A DNA stretch of 64,000 nucleotides from Plantago major. Taxonomy: Eukaryota; Streptophyta; Magnoliopsida; Lamiales; Plantaginaceae. The stretch spans positions 1,571,265 to 1,635,264 of the forward strand of contig CM048840.1 in assembly GCA_026545765.1 (NCBI GenBank), in the 5' to 3' direction. Under the pieces are notes generated by a model. It ran no database searches. It had not been told where the DNA came from and saw only the letters and a list, made by a program, of their open reading frames with translations. Made by a program: the position numbers and the translations under genes. Positions 45,159 through 57,590 of this stretch are shown piece after piece. Within the stretch, counting starts at the first letter, position 1. The number at the start of each line of letters is the position of its first letter.

Positions 45159-45316
45159 GAGCCTTCCGCCAAAAAAAAAAAAATGGAGCTTCCGTGGCGT
45201 CTTCCGGTGAGTTGTGGTGGTGGGTGGTGGTGGTGTTGGTGGTGGGGAAGAAGATAGGTGATATAATTTTGATTATTGGTTTTGATTTAATTTTGATTTC
45301 AAAATTTTAAGTTTTA

Positions 45317-45572
45317 CTCCCTCCATTTCAGAAAAAGTGTTACATTTTACTATTCTGCGGTCAACTGTCTCCGCGTTTGACCACAATTTACTCTTAAATG
45401 ATATTAATAAATAAATTATTAAAATTATATAATGAAAATTTAGTAATTAAATTTTTATTATATGATTTTATTAAATTATTTACTATTATCGTTTATGAGT
45501 AATTTGTGGTCAAACTAGAAGACAGTTGACTGGTCAAAGTCAAAATGTAACACTTTCTCTGAATGGAGGGAG
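45317..45572. mobile_element. Stowaway-like MITE, 256 bp
   Basis: CTCCCTCCATTTCAGAAAAA at one end and its complement at the other, TA on both sides. The whole element folds back on itself (TGTTACATTTT, GTCAACTGTCT and their complements). Confidence 0.9.
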
Positions 45573-45834
45573 TATTTTTTAATAGAGGTAATTTTTTAAT
45601 AGATCAAAAATATTTTTAAAAATATATTTAAATAATTTAAAGCGACGTAGGCGGTTAGAGTAACACGTAGCGCAACACCTTGTGCGACACGAGCGACACC
45701 CCATGGCAACACTTAGTGTGAAAGGTAACAGATTATTCGATCTACACCGTTAAAATTTTAATCTAATGGATCAAAATAGGTAACTGACGTTAGTCAGGGC
45801 GACACCTTGACTGACGGTAGAAAGTCCCTATTAA

Positions 45835-46586
45835 GGCTCTGTTCTTTTCAACTTAAATTTACTGAACTGAATGGAACTGAACTGAACTGAAACTGAAACT
45901 AACTGAACTGAAGAAATTATTGTGTAATAATAATAACAATTATATGATGGTATATATAATCACAATTAAAAAAATATATTATTTTTGTCATCTTTCTCAC
46001 ATTCTTCCTACTCTTTTTTCTGTCACTTTACATTTTTATTTATTAATTGTATAACAAACTTTAAAACCAACCGCGTGGAAAACAATATGAGAATGATAAC
46101 TCGATTAAAACCGAATTTAATCGTCGTATAAACTGTTTTTGTCTAGTTTTGCAACATGATATCAATGTCCAAGGTGGAGTGGATAATGATTTATTGAACC
46201 CGACAAGGAAAGAAACGATGAACAGGGTGCGCAAGGAGATAACATTGAGAATTTGGCGCTCTATTCCAGGCAATATAGAGCCCGAGGAAGATACTATAGA
46301 GTCCGAGGAAGATAATATGGAGGAATAAATGTCATTTTTCAATATTTGTGATATATAATATTATTTTTATGAAGTTTGGTCCGACTTTTGGTTTGGTTTA
46401 ACTTGTTTTGAAGTTTTTGAACATGTAGATTTTTTGTTAATTCAAATTGTAACTATACTCTTTATTTCATTGATCTACTAAAAGTCGTATTAAAAAGAAA
46501 GAAAGAAAAAAAGTTGAAAATAATTCAATTGGATAAATTTTCTTATTTTCCTCGTACAAAAGATCGGGTGTGTAAATAAATGATAA

Positions 46587-46618
<32 letters not shown>

Positions 46619-46715
46619 TAACAACAACAACAACAACAATAATAATAATAATATGAATTTAATGAACTGAACTGAAGACGAGCTGAACTGAACTGAAAGA
46701 GAAAAAGAAAGAGCC
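45835..46715. mobile_element. Tourist/PIF-like non-autonomous element, copy 1
   Basis: Ends GGCTCTGTTCTTTT and ...AAAGAAAGAGCC are inverted, and TAA flanks both sides (45832-45834, 46716-46718). Terminal regions contain AACTG repeats. AAT/AAC microsatellites lie at about 46588-46655. A short frame ending EEDTIESEEDNMEE (about 46165-46328) may be a decayed coding part. Confidence 0.75.
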
Positions 46716-46721
46716 TAACTT

Positions 46722-48169
46722 TCGGTATTGTTTAATTAGCCAGTCCGAACGGCTTGAACACCCATCAACCATATTTCGGGCCAGTTTTGTTTTCTTCCTT
46801 AATTTTTCATATGAAAAAAGAATTATTTAAACACATAGTGTACTGATACACTGTATCTACTTAAATTATCTAGTAACGGAACAACGCTATCAGTAAAATC
46901 ATTCATGTTATTAATTATATTATCTATAGTTGTTAGCAATATGAATTCTTTCTAATATGAAAAAACATCAATTTTATAGTCGGATACGTTTTTATTAATA
47001 ACATTGATAATTTTATTAAATAAGTACCTAAATGTATATATATTGGTCCACCGTCCACTCATTTCTACGTGCCTTTAAAACGTTTTTTTTTTTAAATAAA
47101 ACTGTGTCTCATATTACTTTCGGTAGCCCATTGTATAACTAGTCCGAACTTCCAATGCTTCCAAACCCATCAACACTAGTACATCCGGCCCACTTTTGGC
47201 CCAACTCTTTTTTCCCGACAAAGTCGATCACAAGTTCGTGCTTATTTGTATTAAATGTAAATATACTTAAATTAAAAATATAAGTATTTTTTTTAAATAT
47301 AGTATATAGATTTATTTTTAAAGAAAATTAGAGGGTAAATTTGAATGTTTTGATAATTATATGTATTCTTTAAAATAAATATTCATAATTTCTAAAAGAA
47401 AATAAATAAATAAATAAAAATTCATAAGGCGAGAGGGCGATTGCTGGACTATAAGGACGTAATCAAGTGGCACGTCATGCCCTTTATTAGGGTTGGACCT
47501 GTTCAGATTCAGGTAGTTTGTGTTGGGTAATTGAATTTTTTTAGATATCACGTAGACAAGTACTCGTTATTACCCAATCGGGTATCAAGATACTCGTTGA
47601 GTATATATGTGCAACGGAACAGAGAATCGGATCCAGTCCGATTCATTTGGCGGGATAATGTAGACATGGAGGAACGGACATTCGATTCATTCCTAACGTA
47701 TGATTGCGGATATATCCATCCAGATGCGGATAATTGAACTCAACGATCCTTGAAATTTATTAAAAGAAACGCTATTTTGCAAAATTAATAGTCATTGGAA
47801 ATATAAAAACAATACAGACGAATATTAATACCCAAAACATACATCAAATTAAACTTTAAAGCTCAAATTTACCAAACTTTACAACTAGCAGTATATCATG
47901 ACTAATTATGAGTGTAAATATAGACAATAAAATAAAACTCTAACAATTTCACACTTGGGATTGTGAAAGAAGAGGCGCGATTAAAAGTGTATTTAGAATG
48001 AGGTAACTCATCTCTCCTAGTATATACTTATATTCTATGTATAGTTGTTGTTTCTAAATATTAATAAACGGATATACAATAATATATCAAATCCGGTCCG
48101 CTACTAATAAATGTGAAAAAGTTGTATCCGTTAACTAATAGATCGGATCAACCTGAACCATAAGGCTAT
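46722..48169. other. Intergenic, AT-rich
   Basis: No gene or well-formed repeat seen. Confidence 0.5.
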
Positions 48170-49012
48170 TAAAAATCCAGACATGGACCGGAAAGTGAAC
48201 CGGACCCGGACTGGTTGTTCCGGTTTGGTATTGGACCGAATACTTCCGGATCGGTTTCCGATTTTACATACATAGTTAGATTCCGGTTCCGGATAAAAAA
48301 TCAAAAAAACTCGGTTCCGGACCGAAAAACTAACTCATACCATATATGGTAACTAAATTTACATCAATTCTTTATTGATAAAGCCAGAGCTTAGTGACTC
48401 AGTTAAAAATGCATACATCCCGCCGTACATAAGCAAACTTTATTAATCTCTAGAGCATGAGATACAGTTGATCACTAGAATTCATATATTGATTTAGAAT
48501 TGATATTCATTACCCGCTAGATTAATTAAATAGGAGTAATCTTTATTTATGTAGCCTAAATATATTTTACTTTTCAGGTTTTGTTAACTGTCGGTTTACT
48601 TAATTACTTAGATTTACGATCTTTCTCGGAAAGCTATGTAAATTAATTATCCAATTGTATGTGTAGAAGTACCTAAATTTCTATTTTCAATACAAAAGAA
48701 AACAGGAAGAATTAGAAACAAAAGGTATATAACACCACAGAGGTGCAATATTAATACAGTGAAGAATTTCACTTGGCATAATGTTCCACTAGGTTAAACT
48801 ATTTCTATTCAAATTAGAATTCAACAATCAATATTAGTGCTAATTCGGTCCTTACAGTTTAAAATCGAAACCGAACCGGAGCAAACGGTTTGATTTTGTC
48901 CGGACTGAATACTTACCGAATCGGTTTTCAGGCCATGGAATTGCATGATTCCGGCTCCAGTCCATTACGGTTCGGATCCGATTTCGGCCTGGTTTTGGAC
49001 CGGCAAACACCC
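48170..49012. mobile_element. Decayed hAT-like element with CCGGTTCGG-type motifs
   Basis: CCGG/GGTTCCGG motifs are dense at 48180-48330 and 48860-49005, as in subterminal parts of the hAT elements in this window. The right end reads CACCCCCATA; the left end has no matching TAGGGGTG, so the boundary is uncertain. Confidence 0.45.
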
Positions 49013-49159
49013 CCATAAATGCATATTGTTTGAGCAACCCTACGTTGGCTATACCATGAATAAACCAAAATTTCCTTTTCTTGCTCTGTTCCTATAGTCC
49101 TAGCAGCAAGATTCATCTCTCCATTATTTATTAGTACTTTGGCTCTATTTAGCGCACGC

Positions 49160-49410
49160 TTATTAGTTAATTTTATCACCGATAGTTTTATTTTCAGAAT
49201 AAACTCATATAGCTCAGAATAGCTGATCTAATAAGTTTGTCTTATCAGAAAAATAAGCTAGCCGATTTATTTTTACCATCCATATTTAGCAAATCAGCTA
49301 CCTTATCAGCTAATTAATTTACTAAACACTTTTATAAAAGCTAACTAGCTTATCAGCTACCAGCTATCAACTACCTTATCAGCTAATTTTGTTAAACATA
49401 ACCTTTATAA
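49160..49410. repeat. AGCT/TTATCA-motif repeat, copy 2
   Basis: Related to 37100-37410 (AGCTAACTAGCTTATCAGCTA, TTAATTTACTAAACA). Confidence 0.55.
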
Positions 49411-49597
49411 TGTTGTCAGTTCTGAATAAGAAAATAAGAAATATTTATAAACAATAATTAGTATGTAACAAAAGCATATAATAGTATTACCTTTTCAATT
49501 TTTAACCATGATGAGACTAAAGCTGCATAAAATTCTTACTACTTATTAATTTTTTACTTTTTTTGGATTAACATGCCCCAACTTTAACTACGAACTA

Positions 49598-49852
49598 CTC
49601 TTCGATTCTAAAAATTTCTTTCTATTTTGACTTTGACCAGTCAACTGTTTTCGACTTTGACCACCAATTAATTTTAAATTATAATAGTAAATAATTAAAT
49701 AAAATTGTATATTTAAAATTCAATTCTTAAATTTTCATTATATGATTTATTAAATTATTTACTATTATAAATTAAGAGTTATTCGTGGTTAAAGTCGAAT
49801 ACAGTTGACAAATCAAAGTTAAAATGGAAAGAATTATTTGGAATGGAGGGAG
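49598..49852. mobile_element. Stowaway-like MITE, 255 bp
   Basis: Right end AATGGAGGGAG with TA outside; the left end is diverged (CTCTTCGATTC). Internal GACTTTGACCA.TCAACTG is inverted in the other half. Confidence 0.8.
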
Positions 49853-50339
49853 TAATTTATAAATGTGATGTTTCGGTACACATACTTATCATATCACTTG
49901 TATGAATAGAATTCTAGACATAGTCATTTATCGAGCTTGGCTTTATTCTCTGCAAAGGAAACATGTTGGTTTGCTTATGCTTGGATAGATAGTTTTGTTG
50001 GCCTTGTTGGATTTTAGTTAGCTTTTTTAGAGTTCCGCCTGGATCACTTTGGATCGCCGTTTATGTACGTAAACCGATTTTTGGATATATCGAAAGTATT
50101 ACTCGGGTTCTAAAAAAAAAAAGTGTTGTTTCGAGACATTTTTATATATGTTTCTCTAATACTTGTCGAATTTCGACAGGCAGAAACTGGTTATTAAATT
50201 CTATAAGGTAGTGATTGGTTTGGTGTTTTTGTGTGTTTTAATGGTTGACCTATTATTTTGCTATGCTTGGTTGTTATTTTGGTGTGTGTGTTTTGAATTT
50301 GCAAAGTTCGAATAATTTGAGGGTCGTGTTTTAAAACAC

Positions 50340-50420
50340 CTCTATTTGAGTGTTTTGAAATACCTACTTATGATAGGTATTTTGAAACACCTCTATTTGA
50401 GTGTTTTGAAATACACATTT
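50340..50420. repeat. Palindromic direct repeat in the Harbinger left end
   Basis: AACACCTCTATTTGAGTGTTTTGAAATAC occurs twice (about 50334 and 50388), around CTACTTATGATAGG; similar to the CCCCTCTATAGATGCG palindrome of the other Harbinger element. Confidence 0.65.
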
Positions 50421-51124
50421 GCCACACATGAAAAGACTATATTGTCCCTAAATTCCCACTTGAAAAACCAAAATTAACCCCAAAACCATAGTAACCTCTT
50501 ATAAAACCACAAACCCATTTTCGGCCCTCCCATTGTCCCATTTGAGGGAAAGCTTCTTTTCAGCCATTGAACGTGAGCTGCTTCTTCTACCTCCACTGTC
50601 TACTATAGTTCTTCAATTTCCGTAGCTGATTTTGGGTCGAAATTTTACAATTTTCAGGTTAATTTCGATTTTAAGGTCTCTGCTGTACAACCTAGCTGAA
50701 CAAGTTGAAGGTAATTTCGAAATCGTTGTTCAATTTTCAATAATCTTCATGTATTTAGTCAATCGATTTGAATAAAGATTCCCGAAACATGAAATTCATG
50801 GTACAATGTGTCATATGTTTTACATTTATTACGGGTGTTATTGCAGGTGTTATTGAATATTGATTCCCGAAACACGAAATCTGGAATTTGTTCTCTGTTA
50901 TTGTGCTTCAATGTTGGTAGGATTGTGGTACCTAATTAATGATGTGCTAGCATTGATCATGTCTGGATTTGTGAACATTAGCTATTTTCATTTACTGACA
51001 TGTGGAAGTAAATATATACTTTAAATTGTTTGACAAAAACTTTGATGCCGTAATTTTGTTGCCCTGAACTTTGAGAAACAGTGGGTATGAATGTTTTACA
51101 AAAATAATACATGTTTCTATAGCT

Positions 51125-51628
51125 ATGGTGTTGAGTGAAGAGAATCGGGCTAAAGTAAGAGCATTCATGGTTATGTGGTTTGGGATGATGGTGGCTTTAA
51201 CGTGGTATTACTACCGTCATGTTAGGCCAAGGGTGATGCGTAAGCGCAAACGAGCAAGAAAGTATCGATTAAAAATGAAACAGAAAGCACAAAGTGAGTA
51301 CATTGCTAAACTGACCTTGGTGAGTGATGTAGACTGCAAAAATTCACTCCGGATGAATCGTGGCACCTTTCTCCAATTTTGTGAACTTCTAAAGTCTAGA
51401 GCTGGTTTAGATGGTCACAAGTATGTGTGCTTGGAAGAAAAGGTTGCGAGTTTTCTCGCTATCATAGGACATCACACAAAGCACCGGGTAGCAATGTTTG
51501 CATTTAGAAGATCGGGCGAGACCATAAGTCGGTATTTCCACGAAGTTCTAAGGGTTGTCTTGAGCCTACATGATGTGCTCATTTGTAAGTCGGAGCCAAT
51601 CCCAATGGACTGTAACGAAGAGCCTTGA
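51125..51628 (+). pseudogene. Harbinger transposase N-terminal exon only
   Basis: 167 codons starting MVLSEENRAKVRAFMVMWFG, clearly related to exon 1 of the transposase at 35118 (SDVDCKNSLRMNRGTFLQFC, HTKHRVAMFAFRRSGETISR). It stops after NEEP, just where the other copy has its splice donor. The catalytic domain is absent. Confidence 0.85.
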
Positions 51629-52004
51629 TGTAGGTGGGAGATGGTGCGACCTCGAGTTTCGTACGATCCGTTTGAGGGTAGGTGGGAGATGGTACGACCC
51701 AACACCACCCGATGTGTCTTACGAAGGAGGATTGCTACGATATATCCACAACATCCATCCTGACCAGTTCAAGTTTGCCCACCTACTGAGCTTCACTCAC
51801 AAACTTGGGATTCAGCGAATTCCACACTTCTTTTGGTATCGGGCTAACGGTGTTGAATTGTCGAATAGCCTCAGGCCGATTGAAGGTGAAGATGATGTTC
51901 GTGCTATGTGGCAGAATATGGAGGATCATGGGGAGAAAACCGTCGACGTGTTCATGCAAGATGCGGAATTGGAGTGGGATGATGAGGGGGAAATGATTGA
52001 CTAG
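51629..52004 (+). pseudogene. PB1-like domain segment of MULE type fused behind Harbinger exon 1
   Basis: GGRWYDPTPPDVSYEGGLLR and HKLGIQRIPHFFWYRANGVE, then EDDVRAMWQNMEDHG and an acidic end to TAG at 52002. This resembles the PB1-like N-terminal domain of plant Mutator-like transposases. A short duplication of GTAGGTGGGAGATGGT.CGACC marks the joint (51629-51700). Confidence 0.55.
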
Positions 52005-52292
52005 GTCATTCCACCGTACATTCCTCTAACGAGCAAACAGTTCAACGCATACGCTCACCACCAATCCGCTATCCGTCTTGACGAGTTGGATTATGAAATT
52101 GGCAGATGCACTATTGGCCTGATGTAGTTGACCGGGGAGAGACCCTACATCACCCCAAACACATTTGCCTTTGGGGTGTTAACTCATGATGAACAATTTC
52201 TATGTCTACGTACTCTAGCTTAATTATGTGTGCTTTAAGTGTCTTGTTTCATGTGTCCTTGTAGTGTCTATTAGTCTTAATTTGTCTACTAC

Positions 52293-52415
52293 TGTCTACT
52301 AGCGTTACTATGTCTTAGCCTAGTATGCTCAATGGTTTGGATGTATCATTTTTCCAATTATAATCCAACTCGGCATGTTGTTTGTCTACTAGCGTTACTA
52401 TGTCTTAGCCTAGTA
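52293..52415 (+). repeat. 33-bp exact direct repeat
   Basis: TGTCTACTAGCGTTACTATG...TAGTA at 52293-52325 and 52383-52415. Confidence 0.9.
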
Positions 52416-53122
52416 CATGAATGTTCGAGTACTACGACCTAGAAATCCGCAAGTCATCATGCCACTTCAAGTGTTGGTGTAGTTAAGAACTCTACCAAGG
52501 GCTTGTACGAAAAGTTGCTGCCCAATTTTGGGAAGAAGCAGCCATGAAAGTAACCTCGGAATGTCTCGAGCGCAACAATTCACCCCCTCATTTTACATTT
52601 ATCTATTGAGTTCTAAATTACGATTATGCTTTACTTAATATGTCCATTATGTAGTGAAGAACAAGCTTTTTGTTCCTTCATCAATTATCAAGTCTAATGA
52701 ATCAAAGGGGTGTTTGTTGATATGATCTTGTGTCATGAACTTTTTTCCATATACTTTTAAATGGTGGGGAAATTAGAGGAAAAATGGACCATGTCAAATT
52801 TTTTGGAGGGAAGTGTTTACAAGCAAAATGCATTTTAATACGCATTACAACCAAGCATTGTTAAATTAGGTGTAAAAGTAAGGGTGACATGATCATTTAA
52901 CATAAAGTGATTGAGAAGACACATTTAGAAATGCACAAATTTGACAACACTCAATTTGAACCAAGCATTGCATTTTGATTAAAATACACAAATTATACAA
53001 ATTCACAATTGCAACCAAGCAATGCAAAATATAGTCAAAACACATACCATTTTGGAATGGACTTTGCAATGTGCAAAACTTAAGTTTGACTACAAACAAG
53101 ATGGGTTTTGAACCAATTACAC

Positions 53123-54729
53123 TCTAATGAAACTTTATGGAAATTATAAAGTCAATTTGGAAACATGAAATTTTGAGTATCCGAGGACCGTTCATGGTCC
53201 TCGGGCCTAGACGCAAGCCCATGGGTCTAAATTCCGTATTCGAGCTCGCTCATGACTTTATCCATATATATTATAAAGATAGGTTTTTATTCTAAAGCCT
53301 AAACTATCTAGAGGTGCTCAAATCCTATGTGGCATAAAAGTTCCAATTTTTACATTTTAATACTTAAATAATTAATTAATGTGAGTATGTAACTTTGTTA
53401 TGATTAATTGAGTCAACCGGCTAATTTTAGGTTCACTTTGCTAAAATCATTAATGTGCAATTAATGTACCCTCAATCAAAACATGTTACGGAAATGTAAC
53501 AGTATAGCTTAGGTTTACAGTTGACTCACTCCATAATCGATTACTCGGTTACATACGTTATGATCAATTACACTCTATTAATAATACCCATTATCTTTGA
53601 CCACATTTTTTTGCATTTAATATAAAGGAATAAATTTCATGTCCAAGAAACAGAATATAATGCTAATCATTAACAATTCTCAGCATCATCCCACTATAAA
53701 TTGCACCTCAAGCATTCTGGATTTCACACAACTGAAAGAAAATTGAACCTTATTAAGCGTCCTATTGGGTGGGTTGAACACAAAACCAGTATGCTGAGCA
53801 AATTCATAAACATCAGCATGCATCGTTTTGAAATTCTATTGTCTGCAATGATTCGTTTAATATTATTGTTAGCGTTGTATGGATCGACACGCTTGGGAAA
53901 TGTTTTTTTGTGGTATGTTGGTTAATTCATACTCAGTTTTTTTAAGGAAATCAAAAAATATATATCTCTAACATTTTATGTTTCTTACCCAAATGAGCTA
54001 AAAAGGTCACGTTTCCGAAGTTGTATCACGAAGCAACTTTGTTTCCTGTTGTCAAGACCGTCAAAACAACTCACAATCTCATTCTTACTAATGCTGGTAT
54101 TTTTCATCATATCACTGGCTTGTGGTTAGTGCTTGATATCTTGAAATCTAAGAATACCCATTATCATATTTATTGAGCCGATCAATCTAATGAATAATAA
54201 TCTGCAATCACGAATTGCAGATTGATGAATTGGTTTATCGGAATTTGTGCAAAATAGGTGAATGAATATGTAAGTTGTTTGCAATGGGTCATCCGGATGC
54301 GTCATATGCTAATGCTAAGTGCCGACAAACAAACAAGGACGGAGGGGAAATGTATGTTGATTGCAAAGTGTTTTATTTACAGCAGCAGATTAGCAGCGGA
54401 TTGGCATCTGGAACTTCAATTGTTGCTTGAAGCCACACCACTACAATTTGCTTCAGTTTTAACCCCTCAAAATATCCCAAAGCTATGCTCGATGCACAAG
54501 ACACCGCTCCCCTATGTACACTATATATAGTCTAGATTGTAGCAATTGTGTGGCGGATCATGAAACAACTTGCTTCGCTGGCTATGCGTATTTTAGATCC
54601 ATGATGGATTGAATATGGATCAATCTAAGAGGCTTAAATAGCTAGAGCACGGTTAATTGGTGAAATTTATTCACAAGTGTGTGGACAATGTGGTTGTTAT
54701 ATCAATTATTCTGTGGTGATGGCTGCTAA
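53123..54729. other. Intergenic
   Basis: A TATA-like ACTATAAATTGC at 53692-53703 precedes an unrecognised 74-codon frame (53701). I see no supported gene. Confidence 0.4.
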
Positions 54730-55113
54730 TAGGGCCGAGCACAAAATGCCCCGGCCCGAAAAATCGGTTTTCGGGCCGACCCTAGACATATTCGGTCCGG
54801 TCCTCGGTCCTTAATATTTGAAAATTTCGATTTTCGGTCCGGTCAGGTCCAAAACCCGAAAAACCACGGTCCAGACCGAAAAAACCGAGTTATTGTAGCA
54901 CTAAGTAGTAAATACTAAATTAGTAACCCTAGCTCCAAATCACAACTTGCCTCCTTGCCCAACTGTAGCACTAAGTAATAAATACGAAAATTCCGGTTCG
55001 GTCCGATCCAGGACCGACCATAATTCGGTCCGGTCCTCAGGCCAAGGAAAACCTAAAATTTCGGGCCGGTCTTTTTCAGTTCGGTCTCTGTTCAGGTCCG
55101 ATGCTCACCCCTA
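54730..55113. mobile_element. Non-autonomous hAT element, 384 bp
   Basis: Starts TAGGGCCGAGCA and ends TGCTCACCCCTA (imperfect inverted ends), with an exact 8-bp duplication GCTGCTAA on both sides (54722-54729, 55114-55121). Subterminal regions are dense in CGGTCCGGTC-type motifs. Confidence 0.88.
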
Positions 55114-55314
55114 GCTGCTAAATAGCTAGAGCAGACTTCCACATTAAAAAAGAAAAAAATAGCGAGCACTCATACCAAGATTTCTATCTTCTATATTATA
55201 CATTTACCATACACGTGATATATACATGAACATTGTATTAGTAACCCTTAAATAAATCCATCTATATCTATATATTATGTAAAGAATAATGGTTTAAACT
55301 CCACCATATTAATT

Positions 55315-55915
55315 CAATTCTACGTGGAATTTTGTGAAATTAGTTGTATTTTAGCCAATATATATTTCATTGTTATTTTTGGTATTTTGTCTACATATAT
55401 AGTTTTTATTGAATCTCATATATAACTTTATCTACAAAAATTCGAAAAATATTTTGAACATATCTTTGAATTCGTTGTGACAAGAAGAATCCATATACAC
55501 CAATCTTGAGTAGTATTATTTCAAGAAATCATTTTATTCATTAAATTTATTAAATAAGATAAAATGAATTAATGGAAATTTAAAAATGGAGTATTTATTA
55601 AATAAATTCAATTTGCGTGAAATTTTGTGGAATTAGTTGCATTTTCAACTAGTATATCTTCCACTATTTATTTTTGGTATGTTGGCTGCATATATAGTTT
55701 TTATTGATTAAATCTAATATAAATTTATTCTACAAAATTCTGAAAAATATTGTGAACATATATTTGAATTCACCGTGACAAGACGAATCTATAGACACCA
55801 ATCTAGATGATTATTATTAATTAAATAAATTATTTTATTCACTAAAATAAAATATATATTTATTAAAGAAGATAAAATGAAATAATGGAATTTAAAAAAT
55901 AGAGCATTTATTAAA
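55315..55915. repeat. Tandem duplication, unit about 300 bp
   Basis: ACGTGGAATTTTGTGAAATTAGTTG.ATTTT... at about 55320-55605 recurs in diverged form at 55612-55915 (TGCGTGAAATTTTGTGGAATTAG, TATATAGTTTTTATTGA, GTGACAAGA.GAATC.ATA). No coding signal. Confidence 0.75.
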
Positions 55916-56019
55916 TACTTAATACTCCACCCATCTATTGAACAAGAAATTAATAGATATTTAGATTTTCAATTATAAATTTTGATTCTACGGTTGAGCA
56001 AAGTCCGAATAGGGGGGCG

Positions 56020-56100
56020 AGAATTTTGTTCCATGATGTTTTGCCAGGTTAAACGTGATGCTAATGTTTTAGCGCTCAGATTATCAGTTGGGTGTTCTTA
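56020..56100 (+). pseudogene. End fragment of a retroelement-type RNase H
   Basis: CQVKRDANVLALRLS near 56042-56086 fits the C-terminal block of RVT_3-type RNase H. The same flanking words (GTTGAGCAAAGTCCGAATAGGGG) occur at 57245. Confidence 0.45.
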
Positions 56101-56259
56101 TATAATATAACTAGAACGTGAGCGTGTCATTGTGACATCTAATTACAAATAATAATAAAAGTATATGAAGGTAAGTGCAATCGTTGTTTCTGATAACCTA
56201 TTGTCTTTTTTAGTAGAATTAAGATTTTGGATAGTGCTAATTGATCTGTTCCAATTTGA

Positions 56260-56510
56260 TTAAAGAAGATGGAGAAGAAATATTGGTTATCGTTGTTTTT
56301 TTTCTTTAATGATGAATTGATTTTGTTGGAGTTCGATTAGGGTTTTGAATTTATTGGAGATGACATATTGAGATTTTTTAATGATGAATTGATTTTGTTG
56401 GGGTTGATTTAGGGCTTGAAATTTAATTAGAGAAGACAAATTGTATTTTTTTAATTAATGATGAAATGATTTTGTTGGAGTTGTGTTAGGGCTTAGAATT
56501 AGAATGAATA
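56260..56510. repeat. Three diverged tandem units of about 75 bp
   Basis: TAATGATGAATTGATTTTGTTGG.GTT recurs three times with TTAGGG.TT.GAATTT. No gene. Confidence 0.7.
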
Positions 56511-56642
56511 AAACATATTGGTTTTTTGTAATTGAAGTCTAATTTACATGCGTATCACAAATCGGTTCAATTTAACTTAAATTAAGTACTCAATTGTACA
56601 ACTCTAATAGTTATGCATTTATATATATATAAATAAATACTA

Positions 56643-56899
56643 CTTCATCCGTCCCGTCCGAAGTTTCCCACTTTAACTTTTTACAGTCAAACTTTTCCAA
56701 CTTTGACTACGAATTAATCTTAAACCGAAAATGTAAAATGATCAATTAAATTATATAATGAAAATTTAGTCCCTAAAGTTTCATTATATAAAAAAATTGA
56801 ACATTTTACAATTGCGGTTTAAGATTAATTCGTAGTCAAAGTTGGAAAAGTTTGACTGCAAAAAGTCAAAGTGGGAAACATCGGACGAGACGAAGGAAG
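56643..56899. mobile_element. Stowaway-like MITE, 257 bp
   Basis: Ends CTTCATCCGTCCCGTCCG and CGGACGAGACGAAGGAAG are inverted with TA outside. Extended internal complementarity; matches the half element at 26203. Confidence 0.85.
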
Positions 56900-57239
56900 T
56901 AGCATTTACGTAACACACTACGTGTGTTAAGGGTTTTTATATAAACCAATGAATCTGTGATTGAAAAAAAAAAAGAGAAAATATTGAAAAATAATAAATA
57001 AAAGTTTGAAACTTACGCCAATGGGATTCGAACCATGCACCTTCTACTGAAACAATGACACATATACGTACCATATTCAAATTGAATTAGTAAGATCAAC
57101 GGATGAGATTTAAATTGAATTACAAACTTAGTGAAACTTTTTGAATTATTATACTACTTTGAATATACTGTAATATATAAAGTTGATGGGCTAAATCCAC
57201 CAGATTCATTCAAATTCCAGCCATCCTACGTGAAATGTT

Positions 57240-57590
57240 GATACGGTTGAGTAGAGTTCGAATAGGGGGACGTATTAGTGTTGTTGCTAGGGATCATGAG
57301 GGCAATGCCATTGCTTGGTATTTTTTTTTTTTTTTTATGTCTTATGGTTGCTGAAAATGCGGAAGGTTGGCCAGCCAAATTAAGAACAAAATTTGTTCAA
57401 GATTTTGAGTGGCAACATATAGTGATTGAAAGAGAATGTTCTTTGGTGATTAGATCTCTTATCGACAAATTTTAACTTTGCCCCTTTATTTCACTTTTCA
57501 AAGAAATTCAGGTATCTGATGGAGAATTAAGCTTTGCCAAGTTAAACGTGAGGGTAACGTTTTAGCACATATATTATTGGTGTTCTTATG
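57240..57590 (+). pseudogene. Decayed retroelement RNase H-like domain
   Basis: In changing frames: RDHEGNAIAW, AENAEGWPAKLRTKF, WQHIVIERECSLVIRSLIDKF and FAKLNVRV, the order of an RVT_3-type RNase H. A T-run interrupts it near 57324-57337. Confidence 0.5.

Larger units (their letters stand above)
43796..45828. mobile_element. Mutator-like non-autonomous foldback element with nested insertions
   Basis: A 33-bp perfect terminal inverted repeat (43801-43833 and 45791-45823, beginning TTTCTACCGTCAGTCAAGG) continues with few mismatches. Inner arms are also complementary: CCACC-rich at 43985-44095 against GGTGG-rich at 45205-45255, plus AGCTTCCATGGCGGAAGCTCC-type hairpins. The 9-bp target duplication fits Mutator-like elements. 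A solo LTR and a Stowaway sit inside. No ORF. Confidence 0.75.
50211..53122 (+). mobile_element. Second Harbinger-type element, truncated and chimeric
   Basis: The left end has GTGATTGGTTTGG and GCTTGGTTG motifs; the right end has their complements (CAACCAAGC, AACCAATTACAC). It holds a Harbinger transposase first exon followed by unrelated PB1-like coding sequence. No target duplication was resolved. Confidence 0.6.

Noticed and set aside
47531-47737. 68-codon ORF in AT-rich DNA
   Set aside because: No homology recognised, no splice or promoter signal.
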